Shown piece by piece: positions 28,483 through 41,007 of a stretch of DNA of 64,000 nt. The notes under the pieces are model-generated. The model was given only the letters and a program-made list of their open reading frames with translations, did not search any database and had not been told where the DNA came from. The stretch's first letter is position 1; each line of letters starts with the position of its first letter. This DNA comes from Triglochin maritima (lineage: Eukaryota > Streptophyta > Magnoliopsida > Alismatales > Juncaginaceae). The DNA is taken from NCBI GenBank assembly GCA_963682175.1, contig OY821772.1, positions 52,474,925-52,538,924 of the forward strand, read 5' to 3'. Both the position numbers and the translations under genes were made by a program.

Positions 28483-31400
28483 TTAAATCGATGCGTCCGG
28501 AGAGAGATTTTAAGATATTTCCCTTTTTAGCAAAAAAACAAAGGCTAGCACACGAATTTCGGTAAAAACCCTCAGTTTTTAAAAATGGCACTATTTCTTT
28601 ATTTTTTGAGGGGTCTGATGACACGAATGGATATTATACGACGAAAAAGTTAAAACGATGCGTCCGAAGAGATATTTTTACATATATTTCCCTATTTAGC
28701 AAAAAAAACCAAAGGCTATAGCACACGAATTTAGGTAAAAACGCTCAGTTTTTTAAAAAAGAGACTATTTCTTTGTTTTATGAGGGGTCTGAGGACACAG
28801 GTGGAAATTATACGACGAAAATGTTAAACTGATGCGTCCGAAGAGAGATTTTTAGATATTTCCTTTTTTTGGAAAGAAACCAAATGCTGTAGCACACGAA
28901 TTTCGGTAAAAACCCTCAGTTTTTAAAAATGTCACCATTTCTTTGTTTTTTGTGGAGTCTGTGGACACAAATTTCTATTATAGGACGAAAATGTTAAATA
29001 GATGCGTCCGAAGAGTGATTTTAAGATATTTCCCTTTTTAGCAAAAAAACCAAAGGCTATAGTGGACAAATTTTCGTAAAACCCTCAGTTTTTATAAATG
29101 ACACTATTACTTTGTTTTTTGAGATGTCTGAGGATACGAATGAATATTATACGACGAAAATGTTAAACTGATGCATCCGAAAAGATATTTTAAGATATTT
29201 CCCTTTTTAGCAAAACACCAAAGGCTATATATAGCACACAATTTTCGGTAAAAAACCTCAGTTTTTAAAAATGGCACTATTACTTTGTTTTTTGAGGAAT
29301 CTGATGACACGAATGAATATTGTATGACGAAAATGTTACACCGATGCGCCCGAAAGAGAGATTTTTAGATATTTCCCTATTTAGCAAAAAAACTGAAAGC
29401 TATAACACACGAATTTTCGTAAAACCCCCAGTTTTTAAAAATGACACTATTTCTTTCTTTTTTGAGGGTCTAAGAACACAAATGGGTATCATACGACGAA
29501 AAAGTTAAACCGATACGTCCGAAGAGAGATTTTTACATATATTGCCCTATTTACCAAAAAACGAAAAGATGTAGCACACGAATTTCCGTAAAAACCCTCA
29601 GTTTTTAAAAATGGATCTATTACTTTGTTTTATAAGGGGTCTGATGACACTGGTGGATATTATACGACGAAAATGTTAAACCGATGCGTCCGAAGAGAGA
29701 TTGTAGATATTTCCCGATTTAGCCAAAAACCAAAGGTTATATAGCACACGAATTTCCGTAAAAACCCCTCAGTTTTTAAATATTGCACTATTACTTTGTT
29801 TTATGAGGGGTCTGATGACACGAATTGATATTATACAACGAAAAAGTTAAACTTATGCGTCCGAAGGGAGATTTTTAGATATTTCCCGATTTATCAAAAA
29901 ACCAAACGCTATAGCACACGAAAGGCTAGCAAACGAATTTCCGTAAAACCAAAGGCTATAGCACACGAAAGGCTAGCAAACGAATTTCCGTAAAACCCCC
30001 ACTTTTTAAAAATGGCACTACTCCTTTGTTTTTTGAGCGGTCTGATGACACAGGTGGATATTATACGACGAAAAGGTTAAACTGATGCGCCCGAAGACAA
30101 ATTTTTAGATATTTCCCTTTTTAACAAAAAAACTAAAGGCTATAGCACACGAATTTTCGTTAAACCCTCAATTTTTAAAAATGGCACTATTTCTTTGTTT
30201 TTTGAGGGGTCTGAGGACACGAATGGATATTATACGACGAAAATGTTAAACCGATTCGTCCAAAGAGAGATTTTTAGATATTTCCATTTTTAACAAAAAA
30301 CCAAAGGCTATAGCACACGAATTTCCGTAAAAAGCATAAGTTTTTAAAAATGGTAATATTACTTTGTTTTATGAGGGGTCTGATGGCACGAATTGATATT
30401 AAAAGACAAAAATGTTAAACTGATACGTCCGAAGAGAGATTTTTAGATATTTCCCTATTTATCAAAAAACCAAAGGCTATAGCACACGAATTTCCGTAAA
30501 AACCCTTAGTTTTTAAAAATGGCACTATTACTTTGTTTTTGAGGGGTCTGCGGACACGAATGGATATTATACGACGAAAATGTTAAACTGATGCGTCCAA
30601 AGAGAGATTTTTAGATATTTCCCTTTTTAACAAAAAACCAAAGGTTATATGGCACACGAATTTCCGTAAAAACCCTAAGTTTTTAAAAATGGCACTATTA
30701 CTTTGTTTTATGAGGGGTCTTATGACACGGATTGATATTATACGACGAAAAATATTAAACCGATGCGTCGGAAGAGAGATTTTTAGATATTTCCCTATTT
30801 ATAAAAAAACCAAAGGCAATAGCACACGAATTTCCGTAAAAACCCTCAACTTTTTAAAATGGCACTATTAATGTTTTTTTTGAGCGGTCTGAGGACACGA
30901 ATGAATATTATACGACGAAAATGTTAAACCGATACGTTCGAAGAGAGATTTTTAGATATTTCACTTTTTAGCAAAAAACATAAGGCTATAGGACACGAAT
31001 TTCGGTAAAAACGCTCAGTTTTTAAAAATGGCACTATTTCTTTGTTTTTTGAGAGGTCTGATGACACAGGTGGTTATTATACGACGAAAATGTTAAATCG
31101 ATGCGTCCGGAGAGAGATTTTAAGATATTTCCCTTTTTAGCAAAAAAACAAAGGCTAGCACACGAATTTCGGTAAAAACCCTCAGTTTTTAAAAATGGCA
31201 CTATTTCTTTATTTTTTGAGGGGTCTGATGACACGAATGGATATTATACGACGAAAAAGTTAAAACGATGCGTCCGAAGAGATATTTTTACATATATTTC
31301 CCTATTTAGCAAAAAAAACCAAAGGCTATAGCACACGAATTTAGGTAAAAACGCTCAGTTTTTTAAAAAAGAGACTATTTCTTTGTTTTATGAGGGGTCT

Positions 31401-34400
31401 GAGGACACAGGTGGAAATTATACGACGAAAATGTTAAACTGATGCGTCCGAAGAGAGATTTTTAGATATTTCCTTTTTTTGGAAAGAAACCAAATGCTGT
31501 AGCACACGAATTTCGGTAAAAACCCTCAGTTTTTAAAAATGTCACCATTTCTTTGTTTTTTGTGGAGTCTGTGGACACAAATTTCTATTATAGGACGAAA
31601 ATGTTAAATAGATGCGTCCGAAGAGTGATTTTAAGATATTTCCCTTTTTAGCAAAAAAACCAAAGGCTATAGTGGACAAATTTTCGTAAAACCCTCAGTT
31701 TTTATAAATGACACTATTACTTTGTTTTTTGAGATGTCTGAGGATACGAATGAATATTATACGACGAAAATGTTAAACTGATGCATCCGAAAAGATATTT
31801 TAAGATATTTCCCTTTTTAGCAAAAAACCAAAGGCTATATATAGCACACAATTTTCGGTAAAAAACCTCAGTTTTTAAAAATGGCACTATTACTTTGTTT
31901 TTTGAGGAATCTGATGACACGAATGAATATTGTATGACGAAAATGTTACACCGATGCGCCCGAAAGAGAGATTTTTAGATATTTCCCTATTTAGCAAAAA
32001 AACTGAAAGCTATAACACACGAATTTTCGTAAAACCCCCAGTTTTTAAAAATGACACTATTTCTTTCTTTTTTGAGGGTCTAAGAACACAAATGGGTATC
32101 ATACGACGAAAAAGTTAAACCGATACGTCCGAAGAGAGATTTTTACATATATTGCCCTATTTAACAAAAAACGAAAAGATGTAGCACACGAATTTCCGTA
32201 AAAACCCTCAGTTTTTAAAAATGGATCTATTACTTTGTTTTATAAGGGGTCTGATGACACTGGTGGATATTATACGACGAAAATGTTAAACCGATGCGTC
32301 CGAAGAGAGATTGTAGATATTTCCCGATTTAGCCAAAAACCAAAGGTTATATAGCACACGAATTTCCGTAAAAACCCCTCAGTTTTTAAATATTGCACTA
32401 TTACTTTGTTTTATGAGGGGTCTGATGACACGAATTGATATTATACAACGAAAAAGTTAAACTTATGCGTCCGAAGGGAGATTTTTAGATATTTCCCGAT
32501 TTATCAAAAAACCAAACGCTATAGCACACGAAAGGCTAGCAAACGAATTTCCGTAAAACCAAAGGCTATAGCACACGAAAGGCTAGCAAACGAATTTCCG
32601 TAAAACCCCCACTTTTTAAAAATGGCACTACTCCTTTGTTTTTTGAGCGGTCTGATGACACAGGTGGATATTATACGACGAAAAGGTTAAACTGATGCGC
32701 CCGAAGACAAATTTTTAGATATTTCCCTTTTTAACAAAAAAACTAAAGGCTATAGCACACGAATTTTCGTTAAACCCTCAATTTTTAAAAATGGCACTAT
32801 TTCTTTGTTTTTTGAGGGGTCTGAGGACACGAATGGATATTATACGACGAAAATGTTAAACCGATTCGTCCAAAGAGAGATTTTTAGATATTTCCATTTT
32901 TAACAAAAAACCAAAGGCTATAGCACACGAATTTCCGTAAAAAGCATAAGTTTTTAAAAATGGTAATATTACTTTGTTTTATGAGGGGTCTGATGGCACG
33001 AATTGATATTAAAAGACAAAAATGTTAAACTGATACGTCCGAAGAGAGATTTTTAGATATTTCCCTATTTATCAAAAAACCAAAGGCTATAGCACACGAA
33101 TTTCCGTAAAAACCCTTAGTTTTTAAAAATGGCACTATTACTTTGTTTTTGAGGGGTCTGCGGACACGAATGGATATTATACGACGAAAATGTTAAACTG
33201 ATGCGTCCAAAGAGAGATTTTTAGATATTTCCCTTTTTAACAAAAAACCAAAGGTTATATGGCACACGAATTTCCGTAAAAACCCTAAGTTTTTAAAAAT
33301 GGCACTATTACTTTGTTTTATGAGGGGTCTTATGACACGGATTGATATTATACGACGAAAAATATTAAACCGATGCGTCGGAAGAGAGATTTTTAGATAT
33401 TTCCCTATTTATAAAAAAACCAAAGGCAATAGCACACGAATTTCCGTAAAAACCCTCAACTTTTTAAAATGGCACTATTAATGTTTTTTTTGAGCGGTCT
33501 GAGGACACGAATGAATATTATACGACGAAAATGTTAAACCGATACGTTCGAAGAGAGATTTTTAGATATTTCACTTTTTAGCAAAAAACATAAGGCTATA
33601 GGACACGAATTTCGGTAAAAACGCTCAGTTTTTAAAAATGGCACTATTTCTTTGTTTTTTGAGAGGTCTGATGACACAGGTGGTTATTATACGACGAAAA
33701 TGTTAAATCGATGCGTCCGGAGAGAGATTTTAAGATATTTCCCTTTTTAGCAAAAAAACAAAGGCTAGCACACGAATTTCGGTAAAAACCCTCAGTTTTT
33801 AAAAATGGCACTATTTCTTTATTTTTTGAGGGGTCTGATGACACGAATGGATATTATACGACGAAAAAGTTAAAACGATGCGTCCGAAGAGATATTTTTA
33901 CATATATTTCCCTATTTAGCAAAAAAAACCAAAGGCTATAGCACACGAATTTAGGTAAAAACGCTCAGTTTTTTAAAAAAGAGACTATTTCTTTGTTTTA
34001 TGAGGGGTCTGAGGACACAGGTGGAAATTATACGACGAAAATGTTAAACTGATGCGTCCGAAGAGAGATTTTTAGATATTTCCTTTTTTTGGAAAGAAAC
34101 CAAATGCTGTAGCACACGAATTTCGGTAAAAACCCTCAGTTTTTAAAAATGTCACCATTTCTTTGTTTTTTGTGGAGTCTGTGGACACAAATTTCTATTA
34201 TAGGACGAAAATGTTAAATAGATGCGTCCGAAGAGTGATTTTAAGATATTTCCCTTTTTAGCAAAAAAACCAAAGGCTATAGTGGACAAATTTTCGTAAA
34301 ACCCTCAGTTTTTATAAATGACACTATTACTTTGTTTTTTGAGATGTCTGAGGATACGAATGAATATTATACGACGAAAATGTTAAACTGATGCATCCGA

Positions 34401-36314
34401 AAAGATATTTTAAGATATTTCCCTTTTTAGCAAAAAACCAAAGGCTATATATAGCACACAATTTTCGGTAAAAAACCTCAGTTTTTAAAAATGGCACTAT
34501 TACTTTGTTTTTTGAGGAATCTGATGACACGAATGAATATTGTATGACGAAAATGTTACACCGATGCGCCCGAAAGAGAGATTTTTAGATATTTCCCTAT
34601 TTAGCAAAAAAACTGAAAGCTATAACACACGAATTTTCGTAAAACCCCCAGTTTTTAAAAATGACACTATTTCTTTCTTTTTTGAGGGTCTAAGAACACA
34701 AATGGGTATCATACGACGAAAAAGTTAAACCGATACGTCCGAAGAGAGATTTTTACATATATTGCCCTATTTAACAAAAAACGAAAAGATGTAGCACACG
34801 AATTTCCGTAAAAACCCTCAGTTTTTAAAAATGGATCTATTACTTTGTTTTATAAGGGGTCTGATGACACTGGTGGATATTATACGACGAAAATGTTAAA
34901 CCGATGCGTCCGAAGAGAGATTGTAGATATTTCCCGATTTAGCCAAAAACCAAAGGTTATATAGCACACGAATTTCCGTAAAAACCCCTCAGTTTTTAAA
35001 TATTGCACTATTACTTTGTTTTATGAGGGGTCTGATGACACGAATTGATATTATACAACGAAAAAGTTAAACTTATGCGTCCGAAGGGAGATTTTTAGAT
35101 ATTTCCCGATTTATCAAAAAACCAAACGCTATAGCACACGAAAGGCTAGCAAACGAATTTCCGTAAAACCAAAGGCTATAGCACACGAAAGGCTAGCAAA
35201 CGAATTTCCGTAAAACCCCCACTTTTTAAAAATGGCACTACTCCTTTGTTTTTTGAGCGGTCTGATGACACAGGTGGATATTATACGACGAAAAGGTTAA
35301 ACTGATGCGCCCGAAGACAAATTTTTAGATATTTCCCTTTTTAACAAAAAAACTAAAGGCTATAGCACACGAATTTTCGTTAAACCCTCAATTTTTAAAA
35401 ATGGCACTATTTCTTTGTTTTTTGAGGGGTCTGAGGACACGAATGGATATTATACGACGAAAATGTTAAACCGATTCGTCCAAAGAGAGATTTTTAGATA
35501 TTTCCATTTTTAACAAAAAACCAAAGGCTATAGCACACGAATTTCCGTAAAAAGCATAAGTTTTTAAAAATGGTAATATTACTTTGTTTTATGAGGGGTC
35601 TGATGGCACGAATTGATATTAAAAGACAAAAATGTTAAACTGATACGTCCGAAGAGAGATTTTTAGATATTTCCCTATTTATCAAAAAACCAAAGGCTAT
35701 AGCACACGAATTTCCGTAAAAACCCTTAGTTTTTAAAAATGGCACTATTACTTTGTTTTTGAGGGGTCTGCGGACACGAATGGATATTATACGACGAAAA
35801 TGTTAAACTGATGCGTCCAAAGAGAGATTTTTAGATATTTCCCTTTTTAACAAAAAACCAAAGGTTATATGGCACACGAATTTCCGTAAAAACCCTAAGT
35901 TTTTACAAATGGCACTATTACTTTGTTTTATGAGGGGTCTTATGACACGGATTGATATTATACGACGAAAAATGTTAAACCGATGCGTCGGAAGAGAGAT
36001 TTTTAGATATTTCCCTATTTATAAAAAAACCAAAGGCAATAGCACACGAATTTCCGTAAAAACCCTCAACTTTTTAAAATGGCACTATTAATGTTTTTTT
36101 TTGAGCGGTCTGAGGACACGAATGAATATTATACGACGAAAATGTTAAACCGATACGTTCGAAGAGAGATTTTTAGATATTTCACTTTTTAGCAAAAAAA
36201 CATAAGGCTATAGGACACGAATTTCGGTAAAAACGCTCAGTTTTTAAAAATGGCACTATTTCTTTGTTTTTTGAGAGGTCTGATGACACAGGTGGTTATT
36301 ATACGACGAAAATG
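28483..36314 (+). repeat. HOR units 11-13, long form (2,610-2,612 bp)
   Basis: Units at 28,483-31,092, 31,093-33,702 and 33,703-36,314. The 47-bp duplication is present again (near 29,907, 32,517 and 35,127). They share GATGCGTCCGAAG and AGACAAATTTTTAG with units 3-4 on the far side of the short-form block, plus a private TTTTTAAATATTGCAC. Units 11 and 12 share AAATATTAAACCG where unit 13 has AAATGTTAAACCG. Units 12 and 13 share TTTAACAAAAAACG where unit 11 has TTTACC. The long-form lineage is thus split by the short-form block. Confidence 0.91.
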
Positions 36315-38309
36315 TTAAATCGATGCGTCCGGAGAGAGATTTTAAGATATTTCCCTTTTTAGCAAAAAAACAAAGGCTAGCACACGAATTTCGGTAAAAA
36401 CCCTCAGTTTTTAAAAATGGCACTATTTCTTTATTTTTTGAGGGGTCTGATGACACGAATGGATATTATACGACGAAAAAGTTAAAACGATGCGTCCGAA
36501 GAGATATTTTTACATATATTTCCCTATTTAGCAAAAAAAACCAAAGGCTATAGCACACGAATTTAGGTAAAAACGCTTAGTTTTTTAAAAAAGAGACTAT
36601 TTCTTTGTTTTATGAGGGGTCTGAGGACACAGGTGGATATTATACGACGAAAATGTTAAACCGATGCGTCCGAAGAGAGATTGTAGATATTTCCCGATTT
36701 AGCCAAAAACCAAAGGTTATATAGCACACGAATTTCCGTAAAAACCCCTCAGTTTTTAAAAACTGCACTATTACTTTGTTTTATGAGGGGTCTGATGAAA
36801 CGAATTGATATTATACAACGAAAAAGTTAAACTTATGCGTCCGAAGGGAGATTTTTAGATATTTCCCGATTTATCAAAAAACCAAAGGCTATAGCACACG
36901 AAAGGCTAGCAAACGAATTTCCGTAAAACCAAAGGCTATAACACACGAAAGGCTAGCAAACGAATTTCCGTAAAACCCCCACTTTTTAAAAATGGCGCTA
37001 CTCCTTTGTTTTTTGTGCGGTCTGATGACACAGGTGGATATTATACGACGAAAAGGTTAAAACTGATGCGTCCGAAGACAGATTTTTAGATATTTCCCTT
37101 TTTGACAAAAAAACTAAAGGCTATAGGACACGAATTTTCGTTAAACCCTCAATTTTTTAAAAATGGCACTATTTCTTTGTTTTTTGAGGGGTCTGAGGAC
37201 ACGAATGGATAATATACGACGAAAATGTTAAACCGATTCGTCCAAAGAGAGATTTTTAGATATTTTCCTTTTTAACAAAAAACCAAAGGCTATAGCACAC
37301 GAATTTCCGTAAAAAGCATAAGTTTTTAAAAATGGAAATATTACTTTTTTTTATGAGGGGTCTGATGGCACGAATTGATATTAAAAGACAAAAATGTTAA
37401 ACTGATACGTCCGAAGAGAGATTTTTAGATATTTCCCTATTTATCAAAAAACCAAAGGCTATAGCACACAAATTTCCGTAAAAACCCTTAGTTTTTAAAA
37501 ATGGCACTATTACTTTGTTTTATGAGGGGTCTTATGACACGGATTGATATTATACGACGAAAAATGTTAAACCGATGCGTCGGAAGAGAGATTTTTAGAT
37601 ATTTCCCACACGAATTTCCGTAAAAACCCTCAGCTTTTTAAAATGGCACTATTAATGTGTTTTTTGAGCGGTCTGAGGACACGAATGAATATTATACGAC
37701 GAAAATGTTAAACCGATACGTCCGAAGAGAGATTTTTAGATATTTCACTTTTTAGCAAAAAAACATAAGGCTATAGGACACGAATTTCGGTAAAAACCCT
37801 CAGTTTTTAAAAATGTCACAATTTCTTTGTTTTTTGAGCAGTCTGATGACACGAATGAATATTATATGACGAAAATGTTACACCGATGCGCCCGAAGAGA
37901 GATTTTTTCCCTATTTAGCAAAAAAACCAAAAGCTGTAGCACACAAATTTTCGTAAAACCCCCAGTTTTTATAAATGACACTATTTTTTTGTTTTTTGAG
38001 GATCTAAGGAAACGAATGGATATCATACGACGAAAAAGTTAAACTGATACGTCCGAAGAGAGATTTTTACATATATTGCCCTATTTAGCAAAAAAACAAA
38101 AGATGTAGCACACGAATTTCCGTAAAAGCCCTCAGTTTTTTAAAATGGATCTATTACTTTGATTTATAAGGGGTCTGATGACACTGGTGGATATTATACG
38201 ACGAAAATGTTAAACCGATGCGTCCGAAGAGAGATTGTAGATATTTCCCGATTTAGCCAAAAACCAAAGGTTATATAGCACACGAATTTCCGTAAAAACC
38301 CCTCAATTT
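36315..38309 (+). repeat. Fourteenth HOR copy, truncated by several internal deletions
   Basis: It starts as a normal unit, then at about 36,620-36,640 jumps from monomer 3 (CTGAGGACACAGGTGGA) to monomer 8 (GATTGTAGATATTTCCC), losing about five monomers. The 47-bp duplication is present near 36,890-36,970. Near 37,500-37,520 another monomer is missing (the TGCGGACACG one). At about 37,605 some 28 bp are lost inside a monomer (TATTTCC joined to CACACG). Near 37,830-37,870 the order jumps back from monomer 15 to monomer 6. About 8 bp are lost at 37,902. It ends in monomer 8/9 sequence joined to subfamily A at about 38,310. Confidence 0.88.
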
Positions 38310-39225
38310 TTAAAAATGACACTATTTCTTTGTTTTTTGAGGCGTCTGATGATATGATTGGATATGGTACGATTAGATATTATGCGTCCGAAGAGAGATT
38401 TTTTGATATTTCCTTTTTTAGAAAAAAATCCAAAGGCTATAACACACGAATTTCGGTAAAAACCCCTAGTTTTAAAAATGGCACTATTTCTTTGTTTTTT
38501 GAGGCGACTGATGACATGATTGTATATTATACGACGAAAATATTAAACTGATGTGTCCGAAGAGAGATTTTATGATTTTTCCTTTTTTAGCAAAAAAACC
38601 AAAGGCTTATAGCACACGAATTCTGGTAAAAACCCCTAGTTTTTTAAAATGAAACTATTTCTTTGTGTTTTTAGGCGTCTGATGACACGAATTGATATTA
38701 TACGACGAAAATGTTAAACTCATGCGTCCCAAGAGAGATTTTTTGATATTTCCTTCTTTAGGAAAAAACCCTAAGGCTATAGCACACGAATTTCGGTAAA
38801 AATCCTTACTTTTAAAAAATGACACTATTTCTTTGTTTTCTTAGGCGTCTGATGACACGATTGGATATTATACGACGAAATGTTAAACCGATGCTTCCGA
38901 AAAGAGATTTTTTGATATTTCCTTTTTTAGTAAAAAAAACCAAATGCTATATCACACGAATTTCGATAAAAACCCCTAGTTTTTAAAAATTGCACTATTT
39001 CTTTGTTTTTTGAGGCGACTAATGACACGATATGATATTATACGACGAAAATGTTAAACAGATGCTTCCGAAGAGAGATTTTTGAATATTTCACTCTTTA
39101 ACAAAAAAATATAAGGCTATAGGACACGAATTTCGGTAAAAACGCTCAGTTTTAAAAAATGGCACTATTTCTTTGTTTTTTGAGAGGTCTGATGACACGG
39201 GTGGTTATTATACGAAGAAAATGTT
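38310..39225 (+). repeat. Second copy of the subfamily A flank (matches about 1,731-2,650)
   Basis: This segment follows the left flank of the HOR array monomer by monomer at an offset of about 36,577-36,579 bp. Shared rare variants include GGTACGATTAGATATTATG, the CGACTGATGACATGATTG monomer, CCAAAGGCTTATAGC with ACGAATTCTGG, TGACACGATTGGATATT followed by CGACGAAATG with one A missing, TTTGAATATTTCACTC and TACGAAGAAAATG. Differences are scattered and few. The copy begins inside a HOR monomer (between 38,300 and 38,318) and ends near 39,225. Confidence 0.9.
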
Positions 39226-40966
39226 AAACCGATGCGTCCGAAGAGAGATTTTTAGATATTTCCCTATTTAGCAAAAAAAAAACAAAGGCTATAGCACACG
39301 AATTTTCGTAAAACCCTCCATTTTTCAAAATGGCACTATTACTTTGTTTTTGAGGGGTCTGCGGACACGAATGGATATTATACGACGAAAATGTTAAACT
39401 GATGCGTCCAAAGAGAGATTTTTAGATATTTCCCTATTTAACAAAAAACCAAAGGTTATATAGCACACGAATTCCCGTAAAAACCCTAACTTTTTAAAAA
39501 TGGCACTATTACTTTGTTTTATGAGGGGTCTTATGACACGGATTGATATTATACGACGAAAAATGTTAAACCGATGCGTCGGAAGAGAGATTTTTAGATA
39601 TTTCCCTTTTTAGCAAAAAAACCAAAGGTCTAAGCACACGATTTTTTGTAAAAACCCACAGTTTTTATAAATGGCACTATTTCTTTGTTTTTTGAGGGGT
39701 CTGAGAAAATGAATGGATATTATACGACGATAATGTTAAACACTTAAACAGATGCGTCCGAAGAGAGATCTTTAGATATTTCATTTTTTGCAAAAAACCA
39801 AAGGCACACGAATTTCCGTAAAAACATCAGTTTTTAAAAATGACACTATTACTTTGTTTTATGAGGGGTCTGATGACACGGGTGGTTATTATACGACGGA
39901 AATGTTAAATCAATGCGTCCGAAGAGAAATTTTAAGATATTTCCCTTTTTAGCAAAAAATAAAAGGCACACGAATTTCAGTAAAAACCCTGAGTTTTTAA
40001 AAATCACACTATTTCTTTGTTGTTTTGTGGAGTCTGAGGACACAAATTGATATTATATGATGAAAATGTTAAATCATGGCGTCCGAAGAGTGATTTTAAG
40101 ATATTTCCATTTTTGCAAAAAACCAAAGACTATAGCACACGAATTTCCGTAAAAAACCTTAGTTTTTTAAAATGGCACTATTACTTTGTTTTATGAGAGG
40201 TCTGATGACACGAATGAATATTATAGGACGAAAATGTTACACTGATGCGTCTGAAGAGATATTTTTTGATATTTCCCTATTTAGCAAGAAAACCAAAGAC
40301 TATAGCACACGAAGTTTCGTAAAAACCCCAGTATTTAAAAATGGCACTATTCATTCGTTTTTGAGGGTCTGAGGACACGAATTGATATTATACGACGAAA
40401 AAGTTAAACTGATGCGTCCAAAGAGAGAATTTTAGATATTTCCCTATTTAGTAAAAAAACCAAAGGTTAGGCACATGAATTTTTGTAAAAACCCTCAGTT
40501 TTTATAAATGACACTATTTCTTTGTTTTTTGAGGGGTATGAGGACACGAATGCATATTATACGACGAAATTGTTAAACCGATGCGTCCGAAGAGAGATTT
40601 TTAGATATTTCCCTTTTTAGGAAAAACCAAAGGCTATATATAGCACAAGAATTTCCGTAAAAACCCTAAATTTTTAAAAATGGCACTATTACATTGTTTT
40701 ATGAGGGGTCTGATAACAGGGGTGGATATTATACTACGAAAATGTTAAACCGATGCATCCGAAGAGAGATTTTTAGATATTTCGCTATTTAGCAAAAAAA
40801 AACAAAGGCTATAGCACACGAATTTCGGAAAAAACGCTTAGTTTTTTAAAATGGCATTATTTCTTTGTTTTTTGAGGGGTCTGACGACAATAACGGATAT
40901 TATACGACGAAAAAGTTAAACTGATGCGTCCGAAGACAGATTTTTAGATATTTCCCTATTTAGCAA
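39226..40966 (+). repeat. HOR-type then diverged plus-strand monomers
   Basis: From 39,226 to about 39,610 the monomers are those of HOR positions 12-14, including TGCGGACACGAATGG, GCGTCCAAAGAGAG and GGTCTTATGACACGG, so HOR-derived sequence resumes beyond the copied flank. From 39,610 on the monomers are diverged singletons, with small oddities such as the local duplication TTAAACACTTAAACAG near 39,736 and truncated linkers (CAAAGGCACACG near 39,800). The segment ends in a monomer cut at TTTAGCAAAAAAA just before the array reverses. Confidence 0.88.
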
Positions 40967-41007
40967 AAAAATAAAAAGCATCAGTTTAACATTTTCGTCG
41001 TATAATA
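40898..41007. repeat. Satellite orientation-switch palindrome
   Basis: Two 30-nt arms, 40,898-40,927 and 40,978-41,007, are reverse complements with one mismatch (GAAAAAGTT against GAAAATGTT) and flank a 50-nt centre. Everything left of it reads in the plus sense and everything right of it in the minus sense. The join lies between TTTAGCAAAAAAA (ending about 40,972) and GCATCAGTTTAAC (from 40,978). Confidence 0.93.

Larger units (their letters stand above)
2648..36314 (+). repeat. Higher-order repeat array: 13 copies of a 15-monomer unit
   Basis: Thirteen consecutive units, each of 15 distinct ~170-bp monomers, start at 2,648, 5,263, 7,876, 10,487, 13,098, 15,663, 18,227, 20,791, 23,355, 25,919, 28,483, 31,093 and 33,703. 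I placed the start at TTAAATCGATGCGTCCGG, which occurs once per unit. Successive starts differ by 2,564-2,565 bp (units 5-10) or 2,610-2,615 bp (the others). Neighbouring monomers inside a unit differ clearly, for example TGAGGAATCTGATG, GGTCTTATGACACGG, TGAGCGGTCTGAGG and GATTGTAGATATTTCC. The same monomer position in different units is almost base-for-base identical. That contrast defines a HOR and implies recent amplification of whole units, by unequal exchange, replication-based copying or similar. Centromeric or pericentromeric function is possible but not shown. Confidence 0.96.

Noticed and set aside
2648..36314. CRISPR array
   Set aside because: There is no short repeat alternating with unique spacers; the whole ~170-bp monomer and the 2.6-kb unit are repeated, and the context is a plant nuclear genome.
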